Origin: Deltaproteobacteria bacterium
Lineage (GTDB): Bacteria; Myxococcota_A; UBA9160; UBA4427
Assembly: GCA_002719955.1 (NCBI GenBank)
Contig: PBFW01000076.1
Coordinates: 1-64,000 of the forward strand
Direction: 5' to 3'
DNA length: 64,000 bases
This document shows, in pieces, positions 8,764 through 18,147 of the stretch (its first letter is position 1; every line of letters begins with the position of its first letter). Below the pieces are notes generated by a model that saw only the letters and a program-made list of their open reading frames with translations, did not search any database and was not told the origin of the DNA. The translations under genes and the position numbers were made by a program.

Positions 8764-9360
8764 TCAGGGAACGAGGCGAGTGGCCACCCGAAGCCTGGGC
8801 AGCGCCTCGTCTTCCGGCAGGATCTGGAGATAGACGTTTTCGCTTGCCGCGCCGCTCGTTCGACCGGCGATCTCGAGATTGCGTCCACCTGGCTGGGCGC
8901 GCTCGGTGAGCCGAACGGAGAGGCGGACGTAGCTCGTTCCGCCCGGCTCGATCCGGATCCGCTGGTCGTTCCATCCCCACGCGACGAGCGCGAAGCTGCG
9001 CAGACCCGCGCGCAGGTGATGGGACCCCGCCGCGACCTCCAGCATCTCGTATTCATCGTTTCGGAATGTGCCGAGATCGCGTCCGTCCATCGTGACGCGC
9101 ACCTTCGACAAGCTGGGGCGATCGTCTGAGCGAAAGAGATAGATCCGAGCGCGATGTTCGGGCGGGTGCGTGGCCAGCGCGAAAGTGGGGCCGGTCGGGG
9201 GCGCCGCACAAGCGGCGGCGATGAGGGCCATCGCCAGCAGAAAGCCAACCAGTGCTTCCTTTCCTCCGGGTTGAGGGAGCAGACGCCGGACGGTTGACGT
9301 CTGATCGCTCGGTGCTGCTTGGAGGGAAGTCGCCTCGGGTAGCGCGCTTCCTGTGGGCAT
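8764..9360 (-). CDS. Predicted lipoprotein, DUF2846-like
   Basis: A hydrophobic segment GFLLAMALIAAACAAPP with a lipobox-like AAAC sits at about residues 39-55, so the mature protein is probably a lipidated ~150-residue domain. The segment RARIYLFRSDDRPSL and DGRDLGTFRNDEYEMLEV, followed by an aGsHhLraG-type strand, resembles DUF2846. The long stretch before the hydrophobic core is unusual for a lipoprotein; a GGAGGAAAGG tract just before residue 35 suggests that translation really begins there at a non-ATG codon. The function is unknown. It is divergent from the TPR-zincin gene. Confidence 0.6.
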   Translation of the reverse strand: MPTGSALPEATSLQAAPSDQTSTVRRLLPQPGGKEALVGFLLAMALIAAACAAPPTGPTFALATHPPEHRARIYLFRSDDRPSLSKVRVTMDGRDLGTFRNDEYEMLEVAAGSHHLRAGLRSFALVAWGWNDQRIRIEPGGTSYVRLSVRLTERAQPGGRNLEIAGRTSGAASENVYLQILPEDEALPRLRVATRLVP

Positions 9361-9549
9361 GAGGTCCCGCCTCCTGGGTCCCCCGCTCGGGGCCTGCTCG
9401 TAGCCAGGATAGCGCGCCTGCGTCTGGATCCCCGAGGGTTCATGTGGAGCCCAAGCAGGGGAGACAATTCTCGTATAGCGGTTACGCTACGCTGCCCTCC
9501 TGATCGCCGGCGGCGATTTCGAGCGGGCGAAGGGCTGTACACGGAAACG

Positions 9550-10623
9550 ATGCGCAAAGACAAGGACCGCTACTGGGATTGCCTGGATCAGGCAATGGAG
9601 GCCTCCCATGGAGGTCGGATCGAGGAGGCGCTCGCCTGGCTCGACGAAGCGCTCCGAGTGCATCCCGATGGCGCCGAGGCCCATAACGGTCGTGGCGAGA
9701 TCCTCTGGGACGACGGGCGGATCGACGAAGCGCTGATCGAGTTCGATCGCGCGACTCTGGCCGACGGGAAATTCACGGCCGCGCACCTGAATCGAATCGA
9801 ATTGTTGATCGAGGAGCTCGGCGAATTCGCGACCGCTGCGCGGTTGGCCGACGAGCTGCTCTCGGGTCGGCCCCACCTCCCTCGACCCGACCGCCCGCTC
9901 CAGGCCGAAGTCTATTACCTGAAGAGTAAGGCCCTCTTCTACCGGGACGATCTCGAAGGCTCGCTCTTCCTGGTCCGTCGCGCGGCGAAGGCCGGCGGAG
10001 AACTTGGTCTCTACTGTGCCTTCGAGGGTCAGGTCCTCTTCGAGCTCGGGCAATTTCTCGAATCGAAACGAGTTCTCGAGCGTGGCGTCGCGATCGATCC
10101 CGATTCGGCGCACACGCTTTATCACCTCGGGCTCGTTCTCGAAAGACTCGAAGACGGAGGCGACGAAGGCGGCGCCCCCGCGGTTGGACTCGAGAGCGCG
10201 TCGGAGGCCTTCGCTCGCGCGAATTCTCTTGAACCCCAGCAATTCCCCCTGCCGAGCGTGATCGAGGAAGCGGTTTTCGCTCGAGCCGTCGACGAGTCCA
10301 TCGCCAATCTGCCGCGCTCGATCCGCGAGCAGGTCGAGGGTGTGAGCATCCTGATCGAGGATTTTCCGACCCTCGATCTCGTCCGTGAGGAGCGGATTTC
10401 TCCGCAGACGGTCGGTCTCTTCATGGGCGTCCCTCGAACCGAGGCGATGTCGACCGACCAGCCACTCGATCTCGATCGGATCCTTCTCTTCAAGCGCAAT
10501 CTCGAGAAGATCTGTCATGATCAAGAGGATCTGATCGAGCAGATTCAGATTACGGTGCGGCACGAAGTCGGACATTATCTGGGTCTGGACGAGGACGATC
10601 TCGAACGCCTCGGCCTCGCCTGA
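9550..10623 (+). CDS. TPR-repeat protein fused to a minimal zincin metallopeptidase domain
   Basis: The 357-residue protein has about five to six TPR-like helical repeats in its first ~230 residues (for example EEALAWLDEALRVHPDGAEA). The C-terminal ~110-residue domain ends with H338-EVGH342-YLGLDEDDLERLGLA, the HExxH zinc signature of the minimal MMP-like zincin family (PF06262 type). Those proteins are normally free-standing at ~120 residues, so the TPR part looks like an added substrate- or partner-binding arm. The ATG at 9550 is used; an in-frame start at 9442 would add a non-conserved basic tail. glcD follows after 18 bp. No substrate is known. Confidence 0.8.
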   Translation: MRKDKDRYWDCLDQAMEASHGGRIEEALAWLDEALRVHPDGAEAHNGRGEILWDDGRIDEALIEFDRATLADGKFTAAHLNRIELLIEELGEFATAARLADELLSGRPHLPRPDRPLQAEVYYLKSKALFYRDDLEGSLFLVRRAAKAGGELGLYCAFEGQVLFELGQFLESKRVLERGVAIDPDSAHTLYHLGLVLERLEDGGDEGGAPAVGLESASEAFARANSLEPQQFPLPSVIEEAVFARAVDESIANLPRSIREQVEGVSILIEDFPTLDLVREERISPQTVGLFMGVPRTEAMSTDQPLDLDRILLFKRNLEKICHDQEDLIEQIQITVRHEVGHYLGLDEDDLERLGLA

Positions 10624-10641
10624 CCCACCCACGAAGAATCG

Positions 10642-12153
10642 ATGTCGGACCTTCCTCTCAACCCCGCGGAATCGCCCCTGGAACCCTCGTTCGAGATCCA
10701 GCGGGAACGGACTGCTCCAGTGGCCTTGATCGCGCGTCTGCGCGCCATCGTAGGGGCCGAGAATTGTCTTGCGCGGGAGGGTGAGCTCTTCGCCTACGAA
10801 TGCGACGGTTTGCCCCTCGAGCCGCATCGACCGCTTGCGGTTCTCTTGCCCGCCTGCACGGAAGAGGTCGTCGGGATCGTCCGAACGTGCCGAGAATTCG
10901 AGATCCACTTCGTGCCCCGAGGTGCGGGAACCGGCCTTTCCGGTGGCGCGCACGCGACGGACGGCTCGGTGCTGATCGAGTGTTCCCGTATGAACCGGGT
11001 CCTCGAAGTCGATGCCGAGGATCGACTCGCGGTCGTCCAGCCCGGCGTGGTGAACGCTGAACTCTCGACTGCGGTCGCCCCTCTCGGACTCTTCTACGCC
11101 CCCGATCCATCCAGCCAGCTGGCCTGTACGATCGGTGGCAATGTCGCCGAGAATTCTGGCGGACCCCACACCCTCAAATACGGGACGACGACGAACCACG
11201 TGCTCGCGCTCGAAATGGTGCTCCCCGATGGCCGCGTCCAGCGCTTCGGCAACCGATTGGGTGAGGCGCCCGGCTTCGACCTCGTGGGAGCGATCGTCGG
11301 AAGCGAGGGCACCCTCGGCATCGTCACCGAGGTCACCGTTCGCCTGACGCCGATCCCGGAAGGCGTCGAGACGATGCTGGCAATCTTCGATGACGTCGTC
11401 GCCGCCTGCCGAGCGGTCGGGCGCGTCATTCGTTCGGGTGTCGTTCCGGCGGCACTCGAGATCGTCGACAGGCGTACGATCCAGGCGGTCGAGGCGAGCG
11501 TCTATGCGGCCGGTCTTCCGACGACGGCAGGGGCGGTCCTGATCGCCGAACTCGACGGCAACCCCGTCTGCATGGCAGCGGAAATTCGCACGATCCGCGA
11601 GGCATGCGACGCCGAAGGATGTCAGGCGATCGAGGTCGCGCGCGACGAGGAAGAGCGCAACCGCTTCTGGCGGGCGCGCAAGGGTGCCTTCGGAGCGATG
11701 GGGCGCCTCGCACCGGATCTCTACGTTCATGACGCGGTCGTTCCGCGCGTCCATCTCCCCGAGATCCTCGCCCGGGTCGGCGAGATCTGTGATCGCTATC
11801 AGCTCAAGCTCGCGAATGTCTTCCACGCAGGCGATGGCAATCTCCACCCGAATATCTGTTTCGATCGCCGCGACGAGAACGAGCTCGCGCGCGTCGTCCA
11901 GGCCGGCGAAGAGATCCTCGAAGCATGTGTCGCTGTCGGTGGTGTCATCACCGGGGAGCACGGTGTTGGCATCGAGAAGCGCGACTACATGGCCCTCGTA
12001 TTCGGTCCCGACGACCTCGAGCCCATGTACCGGTTGCGGGAGGTCTTCAATCCCGATGGCGTCTGCAATCCCGGCAAGATCATCCCGACGACGCGATTTT
12101 GTGTCGAGGCGAATCCCAAGGCGCGGGGTTACGACCAGGTGCCGCTGGGATGA
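10642..12153 (+). CDS. glcD: Glycolate oxidase FAD-binding subunit GlcD
   Basis: The 503-residue FAD-linked oxidase oxidises glycolate (or a related 2-hydroxy acid such as D-lactate) to the 2-oxo acid. The PCMH-type FAD domain includes PRGAGTGLSGGAHATDGSVL and NSGGPHTLKYG. The C-terminal FAD-oxidase domain has FHAGDGNLHPNICFD and GGVITGEHGVGIEKRDYM, with metal/substrate histidines typical of GlcD. It begins a three-gene operon: its stop overlaps the glcE start by 4 nt, and glcF overlaps glcE. The set matches the membrane-associated GlcDEF complex. Confidence 0.93.
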   Translation: MSDLPLNPAESPLEPSFEIQRERTAPVALIARLRAIVGAENCLAREGELFAYECDGLPLEPHRPLAVLLPACTEEVVGIVRTCREFEIHFVPRGAGTGLSGGAHATDGSVLIECSRMNRVLEVDAEDRLAVVQPGVVNAELSTAVAPLGLFYAPDPSSQLACTIGGNVAENSGGPHTLKYGTTTNHVLALEMVLPDGRVQRFGNRLGEAPGFDLVGAIVGSEGTLGIVTEVTVRLTPIPEGVETMLAIFDDVVAACRAVGRVIRSGVVPAALEIVDRRTIQAVEASVYAAGLPTTAGAVLIAELDGNPVCMAAEIRTIREACDAEGCQAIEVARDEEERNRFWRARKGAFGAMGRLAPDLYVHDAVVPRVHLPEILARVGEICDRYQLKLANVFHAGDGNLHPNICFDRRDENELARVVQAGEEILEACVAVGGVITGEHGVGIEKRDYMALVFGPDDLEPMYRLREVFNPDGVCNPGKIIPTTRFCVEANPKARGYDQVPLG

Positions 12154-13379
12154 GCGGCGACCTGTCGAGCGTCGATGTGAGTCGGCGACGCGAGCGCGTC
12201 TCGATTCCTGGCGCAATCGTCGAAGAGATCTATGAACCCTCGAGCTCGGCCCAGATCTCCCAGATCGTTCGCGCGGCGGCGGAGGAGGGAGCGGGTCTCT
12301 TGATCTTCGGGGGTCAGACCCGACTCGCGTGCGCGAATCCCGCGCGTTCGATCCGTCTCGGACTCTCGCTGGGTCGACTCTCGGGAATCGATGAGTTCGA
12401 GCCGGATGAAGGCGTCGTGCACGCGGCGGCCGGGACTCCGATCTCGGAGATTCGGATGCGGGTGGGCGAAGAGGGTTGGGAATTGCCGCTCGATTCGCCG
12501 GGGCCGCGAACGACGTTGGGCGGGACGATCGCGAGTGCGGTCACCGGGCCTCGAGCCCAGGCCTTCGGCACGGTCGCGGATGCCGTCCTCGGCCTGGAGG
12601 TCGTCGGGGGCGAGGGGGTCGCATCGAAATGTGGGGGGAGGGTCGTCAAGAACGTGACCGGCTACGACCTGGCGAAGCTCTACTGTGGCTCCTTCGGGAG
12701 CCTCGCCGTCGTGACGGGGGCCTGGCTTCGGCTGCGTCCGCTCCCCGCGGTGCGGGAGGCCTATCGCGTACGGCGACCGACGGACCGGAAGCGCTTCGAG
12801 GCGCTTCGCGCGCTCGCTCATTTGACGAGCGTGCGGGCACTCGTTTGGACCGAGGCTGCGGGCGATGAAACGAGCGAGGTCTTCATCGAACTCGGTGGAA
12901 GTGAAGCGGGTGTGGCCCACGATCGGTCGCGTTTCGCGGAGGGGTCTTCCCTCGAAGCGGTCGGGGTCGAGCGGATCGACGCGCTTCGTGATGCGAGAAC
13001 GGAGGAGGCGGCGAAGGCCGATTTGGTCGCCTTGCGTGTGCGTGTGCTCGGGTCTCGTTGTGAGATGGTGCGCCGCGAGATGCTCGCGGCGGGACTGCGT
13101 GTCTCGATCGATCCGGGACTCGGCGTGATCCATGCGCGCGGGGAGGTCTCGAATATCGATGCGCTCTTCGCGATTCGCGCCTGCGCCGAGCGGGCAGGCG
13201 GCTTCGTGACCTTCGAGCAGATTCCCGCCGCCTGGCGCATCGAGATCGAAGTATTCGGCTCTCTTGCGGGTACGGAGGGGCTGGCGGCGGCGCTCAAGGC
13301 TAAATTCGATCCGGCGGGTGTGCTGAATCCCGGGCGTTTCGTTGCCGCTGGAGTGGAGGTGCCACGACGTGGCCGCTGA
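12150..13379 (+). CDS. glcE: Glycolate oxidase FAD-binding subunit GlcE
   Basis: The 409-residue second FAD-domain subunit starts at an ATGA overlap with glcD. It contains the FAD-binding core (GLLIFGGQTRL, SPGPRTTLGGTIASAVTGPR, KCGGRVVKNVTGYDLAKLYC, GSFGSLAVVTGAWLRLRPLP). It lacks the C-terminal HGVG segment found in GlcD, as expected for GlcE. The C-terminal KFDPAGVLNPGRF closes the fold in typical fashion. It works with GlcD and GlcF to pass electrons from glycolate into the quinone pool. Confidence 0.92.
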   Translation: MSGDLSSVDVSRRRERVSIPGAIVEEIYEPSSSAQISQIVRAAAEEGAGLLIFGGQTRLACANPARSIRLGLSLGRLSGIDEFEPDEGVVHAAAGTPISEIRMRVGEEGWELPLDSPGPRTTLGGTIASAVTGPRAQAFGTVADAVLGLEVVGGEGVASKCGGRVVKNVTGYDLAKLYCGSFGSLAVVTGAWLRLRPLPAVREAYRVRRPTDRKRFEALRALAHLTSVRALVWTEAAGDETSEVFIELGGSEAGVAHDRSRFAEGSSLEAVGVERIDALRDARTEEAAKADLVALRVRVLGSRCEMVRREMLAAGLRVSIDPGLGVIHARGEVSNIDALFAIRACAERAGGFVTFEQIPAAWRIEIEVFGSLAGTEGLAAALKAKFDPAGVLNPGRFVAAGVEVPRRGR

Positions 13380-14673
13380 TCCCGAGCGCGTAGGCGATAC
13401 GAGGGTGGAGAAAGCGTCGCTGGCTTCGTTGCTGGAGAAAACGCTCTATTCCGAGAGCCTCGACTGCGTCCATTGTGGACTCTGTCTAACGAGCTGCCCG
13501 ACCTACCGAGCCACTGGGCGCGAGACGGCTTCCCCCCGCGGACGGGTCTATCTCATGCGGGGTCTCGCCGAGGGGCGACTCGAAGAGACCGAACTCCTCG
13601 AAGAAGAAGCCTTTGCCTGTCTGGGCTGCCGTGCTTGCGAGACCGCCTGTCCGAGTGGTGTTCGATATGGTGAAATGCTCGAAAATACGCGAGCAGCGAT
13701 TCGATTCTCTCGTCGCGGCCTGAATTTCGCCACCCGGATCGAACGCCTGGCGCTTCGGCAGATCGTTCCTCGAGCCGGGCGATTGAGGCTGATGGTCGTG
13801 CTCCTTTCGCTCCTCCAGGCGCTGGGGCTCGACCATCTGGGCGCGCGTATTCTACCCAGGCGTCTGGCGGATATGCTGAAGCTCCTGCCGACGATTCCGC
13901 CCATGGCGAAACGCCGCCGCATGCCGCCGCACACCTCGGCCATCGGTGAGCGAAAGGGCCGGGTCGCGCTCTTCGAGGGCTGCGTCATGCCGGAATTCTT
14001 CGGTCGCGTCAACGAGGCGACGCGGCTCGTCCTTTCTCGCGCGGGCTATGAGGTCATCGTGCCGCAGAGCCAGGGCTGTTGCGGCGCGCTTCAGGCCCAC
14101 AGCGGTGATCTCGCCTTCGCGAGGAATCTGGCCGAACGAAACCTGGGTGCATTCGGGGGCGAGGTCGGGGAACTCGACGCGATCATCGTGACCTCCGCCG
14201 GATGCAGCGCGGCTCTTCGCGAGATCGAGAACTGGGTCGGTGAGGCCGGAGCCTCGGTCGCCGCCGGAGTGCGAGACGTGCTCGAGTTTCTCGATGAGGC
14301 CGATGTCGAGCTGGGTCTCAGGCCGATCGCGAAGCGCATCTGCTATGACGACCCCTGCCATCTCATCCACGCGCAAGGGATCGCCGATGCCCCTCGCCGA
14401 CTCCTCGAGGCGATTCCCGACCTGGAGCTCGTCGCTCATCGCAACCCGGAATCCTGTTGCGGTGCGGCGGGGATCTACAATCTGACCCAACCCGAGATGT
14501 CGAAGCGGGTCCTGTCGCCCAAACTCGACGCGCTCGTGGATGCGAATCCCGAGATCGTGGCGACGGCGAATCCGGGGTGCGCCCTGCAATTGGCCGCAGG
14601 ATTGGCGGAGCGAGGATTCGCGGCATCCATCGTCCATCCAATCGAGTTGCTGGAAGAGGCGAGTCGGCCCTGA
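13369..14673 (+). CDS. glcF: Glycolate oxidase iron-sulfur subunit GlcF
   Basis: The 434-residue Fe-S subunit has two ferredoxin-like [4Fe-4S] motifs: CVHCGLCLTSCP at C33-C43 and CLGCRACETACP at C84-C94. Two CCG heterodisulfide-reductase-like domains (GCCGALQAHSGD and ESCCGAAGIYNL) follow. The GTG start at 13369 is preferred because GGAGG lies 9 nt upstream; it overlaps the end of glcE by 11 nt. It is the electron-transfer arm of GlcDEF and a client of the Fe-S assembly system encoded elsewhere in this window. Confidence 0.93.
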   Translation: MAADPERVGDTRVEKASLASLLEKTLYSESLDCVHCGLCLTSCPTYRATGRETASPRGRVYLMRGLAEGRLEETELLEEEAFACLGCRACETACPSGVRYGEMLENTRAAIRFSRRGLNFATRIERLALRQIVPRAGRLRLMVVLLSLLQALGLDHLGARILPRRLADMLKLLPTIPPMAKRRRMPPHTSAIGERKGRVALFEGCVMPEFFGRVNEATRLVLSRAGYEVIVPQSQGCCGALQAHSGDLAFARNLAERNLGAFGGEVGELDAIIVTSAGCSAALREIENWVGEAGASVAAGVRDVLEFLDEADVELGLRPIAKRICYDDPCHLIHAQGIADAPRRLLEAIPDLELVAHRNPESCCGAAGIYNLTQPEMSKRVLSPKLDALVDANPEIVATANPGCALQLAAGLAERGFAASIVHPIELLEEASRP

Positions 14674-14720
14674 ATTCCGTTCGCCGCACTCCGGAAGCGA
14701 GACGCCGCCGAAGGGTTGAG

Positions 14721-17141
14721 CTAGCGGTACAGAAATGCGTCCTGTGTTTCGCGCGGTAGGCGCCAGCGCGGGAAGGCACCCAGGGTGAAATCGCCGAGAC
14801 TGCCGCGGAAGACGAGATCGAAGGGCAGGATGGAATCGCGGCCACGGACCATGCCATAACGTTCGCGCAGGCTCCGGTAGACGAATGACGATTGTGCGGC
14901 CGGGCGCGCATCGACATCTTCGGTGAGCTGCAGCCCCGCGCGCTCGAGGTAGGTATCGCGGTTCGCATCAGCTGCTTGACGCGCATCGACATCGATCAGG
15001 CTGTTGAGTTGAACGGCTTCCGCCAACGCCGCTGCCGTGCGTGCCAGCCGCTTCTTCGAGATCTTGCGGACTCGAGGCTCCGGAGGGTCTTCGTCGTCTC
15101 CACCCTCGGCGATCAGGCGAAGCTCGAGTACCCGACCGCCTCGCAGGACGATGCCCTCCGGATGAAGCTCGCCATCCGTCGGATCGTCGTTCAGGAGCTT
15201 CGAGTTGAGGCCGAGGCCCCCCTCGCCTGCGACGGAGGGATTCTCCAGTAGGAATTCCTTCGTGATCCGGATGGATTGTGGACTCGCTTCTTCGCGTTCT
15301 TTTCGCGCCTGCAGGCCGGCGAGCTGACCTCCTGCAGAGTCCGGAAATTCCTGGGCGATGCCCCGCAGAATCGATCCCCGTAAATCGCGGCGGTCGAGGC
15401 GCTCGACACGCGCCGATCGCTCCTCGGCGGTCTTCTCGACGAGTTCCGCACGTTCTTCGGGATCAAATTCGCGAATCCAATCCGCCATGCGCAGGGCGCG
15501 GCCCCACCGTTCCTCATCGCGTTCGTATTCGTAGAGCCATCGAATGACCGGTCGCTGTTGCTCTCCCTCCGGAAAGCGGATCAGATAGCGGTAGCCGGCG
15601 AGCGCCGTCGCACGCTGGAAATCCGGCACACCGGTCCAGGGCGAGATGATCGCACGCAGGGGAGCGAGAATGATCGTCATGACGATCGTCGGTGTGTCGA
15701 TCAGGTAGGCGACCGGCGTGGGCAGGTTCGGGTAGCGCGGCCGCTTGACCCATTCGCCGGCGAGCCGCCAGGCGAGTCTGTTGCGAGATCCCTTTCGCTC
15801 AAGACGTTCAAAGGCGCCATGAGGATTCTGCCAATCGTTTTCGAGGAGCGCGTGCGCATGTCGGGCCATCGCGTCGCGTTCCGCCGAACGGCCCGAGACA
15901 CGAAGAAGCCGCTTGCGGGCCGCCGCTTCGAATCCGTTCTCGTGCTGGGAGAGTGCCCGGATGAACTCAGTGCGGCCTAGCGCCTCGGGGCCTGCGGTGT
16001 CTCGGTAGGCGTCGAGGTGTGAGATGAATGACTCGCGATCGATCGTATTCGCCAGGAGCGTCGTCGCGAGGGTGAGTTCCGCCTCGCGGAATTCGGGCCG
16101 CGTCGCGATCGCCTCGAGGGATCGCGATCCGAGTCGAGCGCGTTCTTTCAGGCTGGCCTCCGTTGATTCCACGAGACGAACAGCCTGTTTTCGGGTGCGG
16201 CTGTTCTGATCGGGGTGGCTCGAGAGGATCTCGATCGCGGCGATCGCGTGGTGGTGGGCGAGCGCGGGCGCCGCGGCGCCGACGGCGGATTCGGCGCTGC
16301 GCACTCGTCGGAGGGCCAGCGTCTTTTCGAGCAGAAGGACGTCGCGTTCGACCTTCTTTTCCAGTTCGGGGGTCGCGGAGGTCGTGGGGTGTCGCGCGAG
16401 AAATTCCTGGCGAAGCGAGAGTGCCTGGCGGTCTGTGAAGGAGAGGGGTTCGTGATTCGAGAACTCGGCGAAGTAATGGATCAGACTATTCGCGAGCTGG
16501 AAGGGGGCGATCACGAAGCCTGTGATGACTGAATTGCCCAGCGGCTGCGACACGGCATTGAAGCTGCGGGCCCAGAGGCGATGCCAGCCGTCGAATTGGC
16601 GGCGCCCGGCCAGTTTCAAGGGATCATCGCCGATCGTACGGTCCAGCCTTCCGCCCAGCCTTGGGTCCAGCCCCGATCGACGTCGCAACCTACGCGAAGC
16701 GGTGCGATAGGCGATCGGGTCATCGAGGGTCGCGTTTCGCAGATCGATGGCGAGCGCGGTGAGGTCCTTCTGCCCGTGGGAGATCTCGAGGTCTCGGAGT
16801 TCCGCGAGAACCTTCTCGACCGCCAGGCGGGGGGTGGGCGCCGCGTCGAGGTCTATTTTCTCCGGATTCATTTCGGGTCCCAGGGGCGCTCGGGCGATGA
16901 GGGCCGCTCGGGCGAGGCGAGCGGCGGCGAGATCCGCGTTTCCCGGTAGCCAGGGCTGCGGCGTTGTGAGTGGCTCCAGTAGCTCGTCGACGATGATCGT
17001 CGGTGGCTTGCCGCATGCGATGGCGAGAAACGCGAGCGCGGTCGCCGTGAGACATGCAAACAGATTCGAGCGGCGACGCGCGGAGAAAAGTTCTCGCTCT
17101 CGTCTCAGGCGCAATCGCCTAGCGGTCGAATCGGTCAGCAT
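14721..17141 (-). CDS. Large predicted lipoprotein of unknown function
   Basis: The 806-residue protein has an N-terminal Arg-rich stretch, then a hydrophobic segment and lipobox (ALAFLAIACGKPP, lipidated Cys near residue 43). The rest is mostly charged alpha-helix with two further hydrophobic stretches, about 205-225 (VITGFVIAPFQLANSLIHYF) and about 485-505 (AYLIDTPTIVMTIILAPLRA). I recognise no enzymatic motif. Its start overlaps the end of the upstream lipoprotein gene by 23 nt, and that gene overlaps leuA, so the three are transcribed and translated together. An alpha-helical repeat scaffold of the outer membrane is a guess. Confidence 0.65.
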   Translation of the reverse strand: MLTDSTARRLRLRRERELFSARRRSNLFACLTATALAFLAIACGKPPTIIVDELLEPLTTPQPWLPGNADLAAARLARAALIARAPLGPEMNPEKIDLDAAPTPRLAVEKVLAELRDLEISHGQKDLTALAIDLRNATLDDPIAYRTASRRLRRRSGLDPRLGGRLDRTIGDDPLKLAGRRQFDGWHRLWARSFNAVSQPLGNSVITGFVIAPFQLANSLIHYFAEFSNHEPLSFTDRQALSLRQEFLARHPTTSATPELEKKVERDVLLLEKTLALRRVRSAESAVGAAAPALAHHHAIAAIEILSSHPDQNSRTRKQAVRLVESTEASLKERARLGSRSLEAIATRPEFREAELTLATTLLANTIDRESFISHLDAYRDTAGPEALGRTEFIRALSQHENGFEAAARKRLLRVSGRSAERDAMARHAHALLENDWQNPHGAFERLERKGSRNRLAWRLAGEWVKRPRYPNLPTPVAYLIDTPTIVMTIILAPLRAIISPWTGVPDFQRATALAGYRYLIRFPEGEQQRPVIRWLYEYERDEERWGRALRMADWIREFDPEERAELVEKTAEERSARVERLDRRDLRGSILRGIAQEFPDSAGGQLAGLQARKEREEASPQSIRITKEFLLENPSVAGEGGLGLNSKLLNDDPTDGELHPEGIVLRGGRVLELRLIAEGGDDEDPPEPRVRKISKKRLARTAAALAEAVQLNSLIDVDARQAADANRDTYLERAGLQLTEDVDARPAAQSSFVYRSLRERYGMVRGRDSILPFDLVFRGSLGDFTLGAFPRWRLPRETQDAFLYR

Positions 17142-18147
17142 CGATACTCAGAGTGAGTGCGAGGAAGGCTTCGAGTTTGCGCGTCGCCTGGATCTTCTCG
17201 GTTCGGCCGTCGTGGCTCGCGACGAGCTCGAAGAGTTGGATCGCGGCGTCGGCGAGTTCAGCGAATCGAGCCGGGTCGAAGCCGAGGCTCTCGGGGGGAA
17301 CGGCGGCGACATACTCGGCCGAGAGCTGTGCGTAGAAGTCGGCGAGCCGGAGCAGGTGCCCCAAGCGGTTCTTGCTGGCTCCGTGGCGGGTCGCGACCCG
17401 CTGGAGTTCCTGGAGCGCGACGAGCGCGCCATCCGCTAAGACGAATCGCAGTGCGACGAAATATTGCGCGCGGGTTATATCAGCACGCTCGATCTCCTCC
17501 TGAGCGAGATAGCGATAGTGGCCATTGTCGAGCTCGGTCTCGACGAGAGAGAGGCGTGCGATTCGCTCGTCGAGATCGATCCGGATGCTTTCGGGATCGA
17601 GGGGGAGGGGCGCGACACCGCCGTCGGCGATCGGGTCGACGAGGTCGATCCCGATCGAGAGGGCTTGCTGAATTCGCTCGCAATACGCCGCACTCTCGAG
17701 CGCGTTCGGGCGAAGCTCGGAGGAGAGCCGGGCGCTCTCTCTATAGTGTTGGGCGGCGAGATCGAAGCCGCGCAATCGTTCGAGGGCGCGGGCCTTGGCG
17801 AAGAGCAGAACCGCATCCATATAGCCGCTGCGCAGGGCATTCGCTTCCGCGCGTTCGAGGTTTTCGAGACGGAGCAGCGAGGTACGGTAGACGTTGCGCC
17901 CGCTGAAATCGCTCGCTGGGGGAAAGCGATAGGTATCGTCGGGGACGTGGCGGCGCAGCACGGAAACGGTCTCGAGGATGCCTTCGCTCGGGCCGTAGAC
18001 GGCTTCTGCCTGCTTGCGCGAAAAGGTCTCGCAGCCGCTCGAGCCAAATAGCATCATCGCCAGCAGAAGTGCTGAGACACGGCGGGAAACGAAGAGGTAT
18101 CCCTTCCGCGTGCCAGGCCGCGAGAATCGGACCAGACGCGCGTTCAA
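17119..18147 (-). CDS. Predicted lipoprotein of unknown function, helical
   Basis: The 342-residue protein has a lipoprotein signal, VSALLLAMMLFGSSGCETF, with the lipidated Cys at about position 39. The mature part is almost entirely amphipathic helix resembling TPR-type repeats (for example AVLLFAKARALERLRGFDLA followed by a QHYRESARL segment). The TTG start overlaps the leuA-like stop (TTGA). It probably partners the 806-residue lipoprotein encoded immediately after it. No family was recognised. Confidence 0.65.
   Translation of the reverse strand: MNARLVRFSRPGTRKGYLFVSRRVSALLLAMMLFGSSGCETFSRKQAEAVYGPSEGILETVSVLRRHVPDDTYRFPPASDFSGRNVYRTSLLRLENLERAEANALRSGYMDAVLLFAKARALERLRGFDLAAQHYRESARLSSELRPNALESAAYCERIQQALSIGIDLVDPIADGGVAPLPLDPESIRIDLDERIARLSLVETELDNGHYRYLAQEEIERADITRAQYFVALRFVLADGALVALQELQRVATRHGASKNRLGHLLRLADFYAQLSAEYVAAVPPESLGFDPARFAELADAAIQLFELVASHDGRTEKIQATRKLEAFLALTLSIDADRFDR

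Noticed and set aside
9487..12216. 909-codon minus-strand open frame over the TPR-zincin and glcD genes
   Set aside because: Shadow of two genes with intact signature motifs; product is Asp/Arg/Glu-rich low-complexity sequence.
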